Positions 19,049 through 35,886 of a DNA stretch of 35,886 nucleotides are shown here, piece after piece. Location: NCBI GenBank assembly GCA_009731375.1, contig BJOX01000253.1, positions 322,517-358,402 of the forward strand, read 5' to 3'. The translations under genes were made by a program, and so were the position numbers. How positions within the stretch are numbered: the first letter of the stretch is position 1; the number at the start of each line of letters is the position of its first letter. The DNA comes from Paulinella micropora. Its lineage: Eukaryota > Cercozoa > Imbricatea > Euglyphida. Below the pieces are notes generated by a model, which worked only from the letters and a program-made list of their open reading frames with translations, ran no database searches and had not been told where the DNA came from.

Positions 19049-19500
19049 CAACTGCTGTGTCTACTATGGCTGTCTTGAGACGTCGCTATTTGATGGTGAT
19101 GATGATGGCGGTGGTTGTGGTGGTGGTGGTGGTGGTGGTGATGATGATGATGATGATGATGATGATGACAATTATGTTTATAATGATGATGGTAACTGCT
19201 GTGTCGGCTGTGATTGCCTTGAGATGCCGCTATGCGATGATGTCGATGATAATAACGATGATAACAACAGCAACAAAAACAACAACAACAACAACAATAA
19301 CAACAACAACATCATCATCATCATCATCATCATCATCATTATCAACAACAACAACAATAACAACAATAACAATAACAATAATAATAATAATAATGATAGT
19401 AATAATAATGATAATAATGATAGTAATAATAATAATGATAATAATGATAGTAATAATAATAATAGTAATAACAACAACAACAACAACAATAACAATAACA

Positions 19501-19536
<36 letters not shown>

Positions 19537-19538
19537 GT
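18897..19538. repeat. GA, GAT and AAC/AAT arrays with a duplicated 45-bp unit
   Basis: Within GAT arrays, a segment (AACTGCTGTGTC..., CTTGAGA-GCCGCTAT core) occurs at about 19049 and 19192, with a third relative near 22565. All three are flanked by GATGATG, so the unit has moved or expanded together with the array. Confidence 0.75.
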
Positions 19539-19621
19539 GCTTCTCTGTCAATGGCTGATGCATTTCTGCACATGCGCCTCCATCGTCTCACCCGTGAGGG
19601 GAGTACGAAGAATTGACGATA
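19539..19621 (-). mobile_element. tRNA-SINE copy, 3' part, truncated by a gap
   Basis: Matches the distal part of the element at 20515-20745 (GTGCTTCTCTGTCAATGGCT on the plus strand through GAGTACGAAGAATTGACGAT). The tRNA-like head would lie in the N gap 19622-19764. The element abuts a TAA/TAG array. Confidence 0.75.
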
Positions 19622-19764
19622 NNNNNNNNNNNNNNNNNNNNNNNNNNNNNNNNNNNNNNNNNNNNNNNNNNNNNNNNNNNNNNNNNNNNNNNNNNNNNNN
19701 NNNNNNNNNNNNNNNNNNNNNNNNNNNNNNNNNNNNNNNNNNNNNNNNNNNNNNNNNNNNNNNN

Positions 19765-20116
19765 TCGACTGATTATAGGGGCCACCGATGGAGCTCCTGA
19801 GGGCAAGACTACACTAAGCCGAGGTTATTCCGCAGTCCCAACAACCTCTTGCAAAACGTTGCCGCATGTGCAAGTGCGTACACCAAGCATGGTTGCTAGA
19901 ACTACCTCAAAACCCCACCCATAACAATTTGGTATCCGCTGGGTCCACGGGCTATCAACCGGCATAGCGGAGATTAAGATCTTCGACAGGCGCCCAACGA
20001 CCCTCCTCCCCAGCATCATCCACCAAATGGTTTTGAGTTGGCATCACAGTTTAAGGCCGTGAGGCCATTGGGCTGGAGCTCTGATAAACAAGCGTGACTA
20101 AGTTTTTATCATCAGG

Positions 20117-20118
<2 letters not shown>
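19765..20118. mobile_element. Dispersed repeat family C, copy 1
   Basis: About 350 bp beginning TCGACTGATTATAGGGGCCA and ending before a TAA array. A second, slightly longer copy lies at 21780-22185, with roughly 90 percent identity by eye. Neither has a long open frame, so the type (SINE, MITE or fragment) is unknown. Copy 2 extends about 100 bp further on its left side. Confidence 0.7.
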
Positions 20119-20181
<63 letters not shown>

Positions 20182-20216
20182 TAATAATAAATAATTATAA
20201 TAATAATAATAATAAT

Positions 20217-20389
20217 AGTGTATCTCCTGCCAATTGCTGAGCCAAAAGGCCATGTGCATCCAGTCCTCCATTCCATAAGGAAAGTCTCCACACCAATCGG
20301 TGGAATAAAGGAAGTGACGGCATAGAACATTACTCTAGGAGCTTTATACCAATCAGCCCATGGAAAGGACCGATGGCCTATGTACTCCC

Positions 20390-20391
<2 letters not shown>
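20217..20391. mobile_element. Dispersed repeat family B, copy 1
   Basis: About 175 bp containing CCTGCCAATTGCTGAGCC, GGAAAGTCTCCACACCAATC and GGACCGATGGCCTATGTACT, flanked on both sides by TAA arrays. Full second copy at 21165-21336; a left-truncated copy fused to a SINE lies at 20872-20994. No tRNA-like promoter was seen. Confidence 0.75.
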
Positions 20392-20437
<46 letters not shown>

Positions 20438-20514
20438 GAATAATAATAATAATAATAAGAATAATAATAATGATTATGATGATGATGATAACAATAATAA
20501 TAATAATGATAATA

Positions 20515-20745
20515 GTGCTTCTCTGTCTATGGCTGATGCAAATCTGCACATGCGCCTCCATCGTCTCACCCGTGAGGGGAGTACGAAGAATTGACGATAG
20601 GCTCTAGTGACACCCCCGCAAGGGCAGTTCCAACACTTCCAGACGGACCGGTATGTTCAATGAAAATACTGGTGGCACCGACGGGAATCGAACTGGCGAC
20701 AGGGCCCAGATGGTAGAACTTGACCACTGGGCTATCACGGTGTCC
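20515..20745 (-). mobile_element. tRNA-derived SINE, full copy
   Basis: On the minus strand the element begins with a tRNA-like head (20745 down to 20673) that has an A box TAGCCCAGTGG (20724-20734) and a B box GTTCGATTCCC (20683-20693), ending CGGTGCC like a tRNA acceptor stem. An unrelated body of about 155 bp follows, then a TAA/TTA simple-repeat tail. This is the structure of a polymerase III transcribed SINE mobilised by a partner LINE; none is visible here. Related copies lie at 19539, 20819 and 21476. Confidence 0.8.
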
Positions 20746-20747
20746 AA

Positions 20748-21155
<408 letters not shown>

Positions 21156-21164
21156 TAATAATAA

Positions 21165-21335
21165 TGTATCTCCTGCCAATTGCTGAGCCAAAAGGCCATG
21201 TGCATCCAGTCCTCCATTCCATAAGGAAAGTCTCCACACCAATCGGTGGAATAAAGGAAGTGACGGCATAGAACATTACTCTAGGAGCTTTATACCAATC
21301 AGCCCATGGAAAGGACCGATGGCCTATGTACTCCC

Positions 21336-21336
<1 letters not shown>
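21165..21336. mobile_element. Dispersed repeat family B, copy 2
   Basis: Nearly identical to 20217-20391 and also bracketed by TAA arrays (20995-21164 and 21337-21475). Confidence 0.75.
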
Positions 21337-21412
<76 letters not shown>

Positions 21413-21414
21413 TT

Positions 21415-21475
<61 letters not shown>

Positions 21476-21684
21476 GTGCTTCTCTGTCAATGGCTGATGC
21501 ATTTCTGCACATGCGCCTCCATCGTCTCACCCGTGAGGGGAGTACGAAGAATTGACGATAAGCTCTAATGACACCCCCGCAAGGGCAGTTCCAACACTTC
21601 CAGACGGGCCGGTATGTTCAATGAAAATACTGGTCCAGAAATAGACCGGTATGTTCAATGAAAATACTGGTGGCACCGACGGGA
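21476..21684 (-). mobile_element. tRNA-SINE copy with internal duplication
   Basis: Matches the body of the full SINE. A segment containing GGTATGTTCAATGAAAATAC occurs twice (about 21610 and 21648), separated by TCCAGAAATAGA. The tRNA-like head starts at GGTGGCACCGACGGGA and is cut by the N gap at 21685-21703. Confidence 0.75.
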
Positions 21685-21731
21685 NNNNNNNNNNNNNNNN
21701 NNNGCAAGTGTTGATAATAATAATAATAATC

Positions 21732-21762
<31 letters not shown>

Positions 21763-21779
21763 ATTAATAATAATACTAT

Positions 21780-22181
21780 ATCTGAGGCGTACTGATGCAG
21801 CTGATGGCACATCCTCGACGGACATAAGCCTCCAATACCCTTGTTCGAGGTCCTCCACCCCCCCGTGTCAGTCTCTCGCCTGATGATCGGGGCCACCGAT
21901 GGAGCTCCTGAGGGCAAGACTGCACTAAGCCGAGGTTATTCCGCAGTCCCAGCAACCTCTTGCAAGACGTCACCGAATGTGCAAGTGCATACACCAAGCG
22001 CGGTTGCTAGAGCTGCCTCGAAACCCCACCCATAACAATCTGGTGTCTGCTGGGTCCTGGGCTATCAACCAGCATATGCGGAGTTTAAGATCTTTTACGC
22101 GCGCAACGACCCTCCTCCCCAGCATCTACCACCAAAGGGTTATGAGTTGGCGTCACAGTTTAACGCCTTGAGGCCATTGGG

Positions 22182-22185
<4 letters not shown>
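21780..22185. mobile_element. Dispersed repeat family C, copy 2
   Basis: About 405 bp, longer than copy 1 on the left, sharing GGGGCCACCGATGGAGCTCC and AGGCCATTGGGCTG. Followed directly by a TAA array. Confidence 0.7.
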
Positions 22186-22232
<47 letters not shown>

Positions 22233-22425
22233 CATAATAATAGTAATACCATGAGGTCTGATAGCTCCTGATGGATGGTGATGATAATGATGATGAAGAT
22301 GATGATGATGATGATGATGATGATGGTGATGATGATGGTGATGACGATGATGATGATGATATGATGATGATGATGATGATGGTGATGGTGATGGTGATGA
22401 CGGCGACGACGAAGACGACGACGAA

Positions 22426-22479
<54 letters not shown>

Positions 22480-22742
22480 AATGATGATGATGATGATGAT
22501 GATGATGACGATGATGATAATGATAGTGGTGCTGGTGGTGGTGGTGATGATGATGGTGATGATAACTGTTGGCACGGTGTGCTATGGTTAGCTTGAGACG
22601 GCGCTATGTGATGAATGATGATGTGACGATGATGGTCTTGATGTCACCTGTTGTTGTTGTTGTTGTTGTTGTAGTTGTAGTTGTTGTTGTTGTTGTTGTT
22701 CTTGATGATGATGATGATGATGACGCTGCTGCTGCTGCTGCC

Positions 22743-22774
<32 letters not shown>

Positions 22775-22815
22775 GTGTGTGTGTGTGGTGTGGGGGGGGG
22801 GGGGGGGGGGGGGGG
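22186..22815. repeat. TAA, GAT, TTG and GCT arrays
   Basis: TAA array to about 22240, GAT/GATGGT array (22270-22560), one copy of the CTTGAGA-GGCGCTAT unit (22565-22610), then TTG, GAT, GCT and GT arrays running into poly-G and the gap 22816-22825. Confidence 0.9.
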
Positions 22816-22825
22816 NNNNNNNNNN

Positions 22826-23115
22826 GGGGCAGGAAGGGCGCCTCACCGGAATCGTAGACTAATCGTGGCCCCCCGTTGTGTCTGATTCTTCATCGACTAT
22901 CGTCCTCGCTAGATTGGTCCACAGAGATCGCCTTCCTTCTAACTATTAATAGAGTACGATTTCCGTGATGGGGGGGCCTGAACCTGCATCCGATGCCAAT
23001 TTGGGATTAAAAATGCTAAAAAACAATTATAAAATGCAGATTTGTATTACAATGCCCGACCGGTTTTACAAACATAATTGAAAATTGCAACTGACGAGAA
23101 TATTTAAGGGACATA
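22826..23115. other. Unique sequence, nothing recognised
   Basis: About 290 bp of non-repetitive DNA with no usable open frame and no RNA gene that I can identify. Confidence 0.4.
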
Positions 23116-23196
23116 TTCAACAACAACAACAACAACGCTCGAAGGCCGTTAGCCATGCACCTTCATGCCATTGATTTGATTACTTTAATTAAATTT

Positions 23197-23269
<73 letters not shown>

Positions 23270-23358
23270 GCAACAACAACAACAACAACAACGTAGCCAC
23301 ACACCATCTTGCACTTTAAGTAGCTTGTTTAAATTTTATTATCATTATTATTAAATTG

Positions 23359-23423
<65 letters not shown>

Positions 23424-23483
23424 GTTTGAAGACAGTTAACCATGCACCAGCATGCCATTGGTTTTATTACTTTAATTAAATTG

Positions 23484-23520
<37 letters not shown>

Positions 23521-23839
23521 GCAACAGCAACAACAGCTTTTTTCTTGTCTTTGAGCTCTAGAGTCCTATAGTACATTGAGACATGCTCTGGCGTCCCGAG
23601 TCGACCGGGGATGATTAGACATCCACTTGTCTTTAAGTGGGTTTAAGGCCGTTATCCGTGCACCTTCATGCCACTGGTTTAATTACTGTAATTAAATTTA
23701 CAACAGCAACAACAACAGCCAAAACAACAAGAACAACAAAAACAACAACAACAACAACAACAACAATATAACAACAACAACATATCCACACACCATCTTG
23801 CATTTAGTACTTTGTTTAAGTTTTATTATTATTAAATTG

Positions 23840-23874
<35 letters not shown>

Positions 23875-23913
23875 CTAACAGCAACAACAACAACAACAAC
23901 AACAACTAACAGC

Positions 23914-23974
<61 letters not shown>

Positions 23975-24074
23975 TCGGCCGGGGATGATTAGACGTCTAC
24001 TTGTCTTTAAGTGGGTTTAAAGGCCGTTATCCATGCACCATCACGCCACTGGTTTAATTTTTGTAATTAAATTT

Positions 24075-24105
<31 letters not shown>

Positions 24106-24209
24106 CGACGACGACGACGACGACGACGTCGACGACGACGACGACGACAACGACAACGACAACAACAACAACAACAACGACATACTTCCACTACTACTAC
24201 TGCTACTAT

Positions 24210-24296
<87 letters not shown>

Positions 24297-24300
24297 CTGC
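23116..24300. repeat. AAC/ACT arrays with a recurrent GGCCGTTA unit
   Basis: AAC arrays alternate with a roughly 60-bp unit (AAGGCCGTTATCCATGCACC, then CACTGGTTTAAT, then a TAATTAAATT end) at about 23133, 23424, 23643 and 24019. A second unit (CACACACCATCTTGCA...TTATTAAATTGAAC) lies at 23297 and 23786. Two of the first units are preceded by GGGGATGATTAGAC and TTGTCTTTAAGTGGG (23606 and 23979). The array ends in ACG and ACT triplets. Confidence 0.85.
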
Positions 24301-24306
24301 CAGGAA

Positions 24307-24383
24307 ATGCGGCGAGTGGCCGGTGGCGTGGCGCGGGTTTTAACCGGAAGCTGCGGACTGTGGCTGGCTGGAAGTAAGAGGAG
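24307..24383 (+). CDS. Sirtuin exon 1 (putative mitochondrial presequence)
   Basis: Starts ATG 24307 after an ACT array; donor GAG before GTAAGAC, phase 2. The link to exon 2 rests on matching phase and the presequence-like composition, so it is less sure than the later exons. GTAAGA at 24374 is an alternative donor. Confidence 0.45.
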
Positions 24384-24451
24384 GTAAGACACATAATACT
24401 GTAGATATTCAAATCGGAAAATTGTCATAGCAATCTATCTATCTACCTATA

Positions 24452-24484
<33 letters not shown>

Positions 24485-24783
24485 CTCTATCTCTCTATCT
24501 CTATCTCTATCTCTATCTATATCTATATCTTTTTCTATATCTATATCTATATCTCTATCTCTATCTCTATCTATCTCTATCTCTATCTCTATCTCTATCT
24601 CTATCAATATCAATATCAATATCAATATCAATATCAATATATATCTATATCTATATCTATATCTATATCTATATCTATATCTATATCTATCTATATCTAT
24701 ATCTATATCTATATCTATAACTATACCTACCTACCTACCTACCTATCAATCTATCAATCTATCAATCTATCAATCTTCAATCT

Positions 24784-24838
<55 letters not shown>

Positions 24839-24943
24839 GACCATCTATCTATCTATATTCATATTGGAAAATGGTCAAGTTCTAACCTCCGCTTTCGTAT
24901 CAATCTATCAATCTATCAATCTTCTATCTTCTATCTGTCTATA

Positions 24944-24980
<37 letters not shown>

Positions 24981-25767
24981 GTCTATCTATCTATCTGCCC
25001 TGGCCCCGCCTGGTACTAGGGAGCTTTGGTATCGCCTGTATCAGTCCCTTCCGTGCAAACATCACGGCTTAGCTGGGCATCGGGTTAATACTTTACCCAC
25101 AGACTTCCTTGGTTGACGAAATCAGAAGCTCCTTTTTTCTGACATTAGTCGATATCTCATCAGTTGATCTCATCACTTACTCCACGGAGTGAACCAAGGC
25201 CACTTGAGGTGTCACTGACCCTCCCTTGGGCTTGATTTTTTGAAATGGGTGCCATCTGTCGACAGACAGAGAATTAGGGGATGGTGTGGGTGTGCTGGGC
25301 CCGTGGTGGGGTGCCTTATGTGTGCCTAGCCATACGCCTATAAGTCACATGCCGAAATAGCGACGGGAAGCACAATCCTGTTCCCTCAGGGTGCCCTTTC
25401 TCGCTTGTTGAGCCCGGAATAAAACCCACAGTGCTCTGTCGGTTTATACTAGACTGTCGAACAGTCTCGAAACTCCATCTGCTTACTGGGCCCTCTGTAA
25501 TGGAGGTGGGAGCTCGTTCTGCAAGGGGCGCTTATGGAACGAGCCCTGGCCCCGCCTGGTACTAGGGAGCTTTGGTATCGCCTGTATCAGTCCCTTCCGT
25601 GCAAACATCACGGCTTAGCTGGGCATCGGGTTAATACTTTACCCACAGACTTCCTTGGTTGACGAAATCAGAAGCTCCTTTTTTCTGACAATGAATAGAT
25701 GGATAGATAGATAGATGGATAGATCGATCGATCGATAGACAGATAGATAGATAGATGGATAGATAGG

Positions 25768-25860
<93 letters not shown>

Positions 25861-26043
25861 TGACAGATAGATTGATAGATAGATGGATAGATAGATGGAT
25901 AGATAGATGATAGATGGATGGATGGATGGATGGATGGATGGATGGATGGATGGATGGATGGATGGCCGGGTGGCTGGGTGGGTGAGTGAGTGGGTGGGCG
26001 GGTCGGTGGTTGGGTGGGTGGATGGACGAATAGACAAACAGAC

Positions 26044-26098
<55 letters not shown>

Positions 26099-27176
26099 CA
26101 GATGGATATGGTTAGATAGATAGATAGATACATACATTCCAAGGCATGTTGTGGAGTATATGCATGTGCGGCATAAAACACAGGACACAACGTCATAAGG
26201 AATAGTGAAAATTTTCGATCAGAACAAATTATCCCGTAATAACGGTACATTTGTTCTTCAAAGTTGTGAAGAATTACGGCCAGCCGGTAATTACGGTACA
26301 TTTGTTGTCCACGAATAAACGTTTAGCCCGAAATTCCCCGTATTTACGGTTGACCGAAAGGTGAGGTGGCCGAAATTTTTCACCCGACCTTAGGGCATGG
26401 TGTGAAGAGGGGAAAGGGGAAAATGTGTGCACAAAGGCTGATCGGGAGAAGATAGAAAAGGCTGCACAACTGATCGCGGTCTTGTATATGTATGTATGTA
26501 CTTATGTGTATGTATGTATGTATGTATGTATGTATGTATGTATGTGTGTGTATGTGTGTGTGTATGTATGTATGTATGTATGTATGTGTATGTATGTATG
26601 CATGTCTGTATGTCTGTATGTCTGTATGTCTGTGTGTATGTGTGTGTGTATGTATGTATGTATGTATGTATGTATGTATGTATGTATGTATATGTATGTA
26701 TGTATGTATTATGTATGTATTTATGTATGTATGTATGTATGTATGTATGTATGTATGTATGTATGCATAAGCTTATATGCATGCATGTATGTATGTATGT
26801 ATGTATGCATGTATGTATGTATGTATGTATGCACGTATGCACGTATGTATGTATGTATGTATGTATGCATGTATGTATGTATGTATGTATGTATGCATGT
26901 ATGCATGTATGTATGTATGTATGTATGCATAAGCTTACATGCATGTATGTATGTATGTATGTACGTATGTATGTATGTACGTATGTATGTATGTATGTAT
27001 GTATGTATGTATGTATGTGTAGTGCCCAGACCGAGTCGTTGCATTTAATGTATGTATGTATGTATGTATGTATATATGTATGTATACATGCATGCATGCA
27101 TGCATGCATGCATGTATGTATGTATGTATGTATGTATGTATGTATGTATAGTGCGCAGACCGAGTCGTTGCATTTA

Positions 27177-27209
<33 letters not shown>

Positions 27210-28122
27210 TGTATATATGCATGCATGCATGTATGTATGTATGTATGTATGTATGTATAGTGTGCAGACCGAGTCGTTGCATTTAATGTATGTATGTATG
27301 TATGTATGTATGTATGTATGTATGTATGTATGTATGCATGTATGTATGTATGTATGTGTAGAGTGCAAACCGAGTCGTTGCATTTAATGTATGTATGTAT
27401 GTATGTATGTATGTATGTATGTATGTGTAGAGTGCAAACCGAGTCGTTGCATTTACTGGGGCGGTACATACATACATACATACATACATACATACATACA
27501 TGCATGCATGCATACATGCATACATACATACATGCATGCATACATACATACATACATACATACATACATACATACATACATACACACACACATACACACA
27601 TACATACACATACACGCACACATACATACATACATACACATACATACACACAGACACACACATACATACATACATACATACATAGGGGATCTCTGCAGAA
27701 AGCAATATCCCTACCTACAGGTTTATTCATTCATTCATTTATTCATTCATTAATTCCTTCGTTCATTCGTTCATTCGTTCATTCGTCAATTCGTTCTTTT
27801 GTTCATTCATTCATTCATTCATTCATTCATTCATTCCTTCATTCCTTCCTTCCTTCCTTCATTCATTCGTTCATTCATTCATTCATTCATTCATTCGTTC
27901 ATTCATTCATTCGTTCGTTCATTTTTTCATTTGTTCGTTCATTCATTCATTCATTCATTCATTCATTTCTTCATCCATCCATCCATCAATTCATTCATTC
28001 ATTCATTCATTCGTTCATTCATTTACTCGTTCATTCGTTCGTTTGTTCATTCATTCATTCATTCATTCATTCATTTGTTCATTTGTTCATTTGTTCATTT
28101 TTTCATTTTTTTCATTCATTCG

Positions 28123-28186
<64 letters not shown>

Positions 28187-28331
28187 CCAACACAGCAACA
28201 ACAGCATCAACAACAACATCAACAACAACATCATCATCAACAACAACAACAACAACAGCATCAGCAACAGCAACAGCAACAACAACAGCAACAACAACAG
28301 CAACAACAACAGCAACAACAACAGCAACAGC

Positions 28332-28386
<55 letters not shown>

Positions 28387-28400
28387 GCAACAACAACACC

Positions 28401-28449
<49 letters not shown>

Positions 28450-28565
28450 GCAACAACAACAGCATCAGCAACAGCATCAGCAACATCAGCAACATCATCA
28501 TCATCATCATCAACAACAACAACAACAACAACAACAGCAGCAGCAGCATCAGCAACGGCAACAGG

Positions 28566-28618
<53 letters not shown>

Positions 28619-28642
28619 GAAGAAGGAGGAGGGACGAAACGA

Positions 28643-28700
<58 letters not shown>

Positions 28701-28814
28701 GTGTGTGCTTCAGAGACAAACATACATACATACATACCAACATACATACATGCATACTGCTTCAGAGATAAGGTGGGAGGGATTGAGGGGCTATGGGATC
28801 GAATCGCCAGCCAA
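24307..28814 (+). CDS. Sirtuin (Sir2-family NAD-dependent deacylase), amino-terminal half
   Basis: Exons: 24307-24383, 26394-26478, 27431-27463, 27686-27720, 28766-28814. Phases agree across all four GT-AG introns and give 93 residues. Exon 1 is Arg-rich and amphipathic ([19 protein letters not shown]), like a mitochondrial presequence. The next exons give [15 protein letters not shown], then RVVAFTGA joined to [12 protein letters not shown]: the sirtuin Rossmann-fold NAD-binding motif GAGIS(x)ESxIPxxR, whose Arg and neighbours contact [18 protein letters not shown] follows, as expected. Sirtuins transfer acyl groups from lysine to NAD, releasing nicotinamide. The conserved middle and end of the family are missing after 28814 on this strand. 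A matching sirtuin middle lies on the opposite strand at 31847-35319. Confidence 0.75.
24422..24999. repeat. TATC/ATATCT arrays in sirtuin intron 1
   Basis: Mixed TATC, CTATAT and CAATAT units, including a short unique island CATATTGGAAAATGGTCAAG resembling CAAATCGGAAAATTGTCATA at 24410, so the array with its flank has been copied. Confidence 0.85.
25000..25691. repeat. 542-bp tandem unit, about 1.3 copies, in sirtuin intron 1
   Basis: CCCTGGCCCCGCCTGGTACT recurs at 25002 and 25544, and the following 140 bp are near identical through TCCTTTTTTCTGACA. Each copy is bounded by GATA or TATC arrays. A reverse-oriented relative lies at 31252-31594. No protein or tRNA-like promoter was recognised; it behaves like a dispersed repeat. 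Confidence 0.8.
25692..26130. repeat. GATA/GATG array in sirtuin intron 1
   Basis: GATA units with GATG and GGGT islands. About 260 bp of unique sequence follows to the exon 2 acceptor, with two copies of ACGGTACATTTGTT (26241 and 26293). Confidence 0.85.
26394..26478 (+). CDS. Sirtuin exon 2
   Basis: Acceptor GACCTTAG, donor ATCGCG before GTCTTG. Encodes [14 protein letters not shown] then [14 protein letters not shown], the helix that precedes the first Rossmann strand. Confidence 0.65.
26479..27430. repeat. Sirtuin intron 2: TATG array with four exon 3 copies
   Basis: TATG units start within 8 nt of the donor. Embedded copies of the exon 3 acceptor and 5' part (TAG then TGTGCAGACCGAGTCGTTGC and ATTTA) lie at 27023-27049, 27152-27178, 27261-27287 and 27362-27388. 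Two ATGCATAAGCTTA-type islands (26762 and 26926) also recur. Confidence 0.9.
27431..27463 (+). CDS. Sirtuin exon 3
   Basis: Acceptor TGTGTAG, donor GGGGCG before GTACATAC, 33 nt, phase 0 at both ends. Encodes [11 protein letters not shown], the first beta strand and the start of the GAGIS motif. Only this copy has the full exon; the four upstream copies diverge after CATTTA. Confidence 0.82.
27686..27720 (+). CDS. Sirtuin exon 4
   Basis: Acceptor ATACATAG, donor CTACAG before GTTTATTC. Encodes [11 protein letters not shown] and a split Arg, completing the NAD-binding signature. Confidence 0.82.
27721..28765. repeat. Sirtuin intron 4: ATTC, AAC/CAG and CT arrays
   Basis: (ATTC)n begins directly at the donor and runs to about 28120. 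(AAC)n with CAG islands runs to about 28620, then (CT)n to 28696. A short copy of the exon 5 acceptor (TGCTTCAGAGACAAACATAC at 28707) sits upstream of the true one. Confidence 0.9.
28766..28814 (+). CDS. Sirtuin exon 5
   Basis: Acceptor CTGCTTCAG, donor AGCCAA before GTACAATAC. Encodes [16 protein letters not shown], the segment after the GAGIS motif. It is the last sirtuin exon found on the plus strand. Confidence 0.75.
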
Positions 28815-31251
<2,437 letters not shown>

Positions 31252-31253
<2 letters not shown>

Positions 31254-31594
31254 GAGATATCGACTAATATCAGAAAAAAGGAGCTTCTGATTTCGTCAAC
31301 CAAGGAAGTCTGTGGGTAAAGTATTAACCCGATGCCCAGCTAAGCCGTGATGTTTGCACGGAAGGGACTGATACAGGCGATACCAAAGCTCCCTAGTACC
31401 AGGCGGGGCCAGGGCTCGTTCCATAAGCGCCCCTTGCAGAACGAGCTCCCACCTCCATTACAGAGGGCCCAGTAAGCAGATGGAGTTTCGAGACTGTTCG
31501 ACAGTCTAGTATAAACCGACAGAGCACTGTGGGTTTTATTCCGGGCTCAACAAGCGAGAAAGGGCACCCTGAGGGAACAGGATTGTGCTTCGAT
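31252..31594. repeat. Dispersed repeat, reverse-oriented copy of the 25.0-25.7 kb element
   Basis: The reverse complement of 25370-25690 plus the adjoining TCGATATCTCAT, nearly identical, bounded by GATA arrays on both sides. Confidence 0.85.
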
Positions 31595-31628
31595 AGATAG
31601 ATAGATAGATAGATAGACATATCGCGAT

Positions 31629-31691
<63 letters not shown>

Positions 31692-31695
31692 CTAC

Positions 31696-31731
31696 CAGCA
31701 GCACGTCTTGGCGCCCTAGCTTTGACACAAG
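31696..31731 (-). repeat. Downstream copy of the QDVLL exon end plus donor
   Basis: GTGTCAAAGCTAGGGCGCCA then AGACGTGCTGCTG, followed by GTAGGTAGAG. Further copies at 31124-31159 and 30983-31018, and one on the plus strand at 30552-30580. All are bracketed by TATC arrays and a GGAAAATCACGATATG (or similar) tail. Confidence 0.88.
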
Positions 31732-31734
31732 ATG

Positions 31735-31776
<42 letters not shown>

Positions 31777-31789
31777 CATATCGTGATTT

Positions 31790-31845
<56 letters not shown>

Positions 31846-31846
31846 C

Positions 31847-35319
<3,473 letters not shown>

Positions 35320-35344
35320 CTATATACATACATACATACATACA

Positions 35345-35378
<34 letters not shown>

Positions 35379-35458
35379 CATACATACATACACACAAATT
35401 ATATACATACATACATACATAAATACATACATACATACATACATACATACATACATAC

Positions 35459-35886
<428 letters not shown>

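Overview
The window looks like nuclear DNA from a microbial eukaryote, probably a protist or alga; I cannot name the species. The evidence is spliceosomal GT-AG genes split into many tiny exons, a tRNA-derived SINE, and very heavy microsatellite content. The left 7 kb is different: dense, AT-rich, intronless ORFs on both strands, including a long S74-type fibre gene and a small ORF resembling a family of protist-infecting DNA viruses. I read it as an integrated, decaying piece of a polinton-like or giant-virus relative, or as viral sequence joined to the host by the assembler inside a microsatellite. No capsid, packaging ATPase or integrase gene is visible to decide which virus group.

Layout: 1-7000 viral-like block. 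7077-7740 tetranucleotide arrays that separate it from the host. 7857-17068 (+) a complete phosducin-like (PDCL3/PhLP2-type) gene in 12 exons; every splice phase agrees and the exons sum to exactly 690 nt (229 codons plus stop), spread over 9.2 kb of almost pure simple repeat. 17069-18060 downstream unique sequence. 18061-22200 trinucleotide arrays holding interspersed repeats (tRNA-SINE and two other families). 22201-24300 GAT, AAC and ACT arrays with a second dispersed unit. 24307-28814 (+) the amino-terminal half of a sirtuin (NAD-dependent protein deacylase), with a presequence-like first exon. 31847-35319 (-), plus exon-end copies to 35779, the middle part of a sirtuin on the opposite strand. 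The two sirtuin parts do not overlap in the protein and meet at a GATA/TATC foldback near 30.55-31.02 kb, so one gene appears to have been broken by an inversion, either in the organism or in the assembly.

The most unusual pattern is shared by both host genes. Many exon-intron junctions have been copied in tandem together with the neighbouring microsatellite. Copies carrying the acceptor plus the exon start lie upstream of the true exon. Copies carrying the exon end plus the donor lie downstream. At least ten exons show it, with up to six extra copies each. Introns become microsatellite within a few bases of the splice sites, and complementary motifs often face each other within an intron or across an exon.
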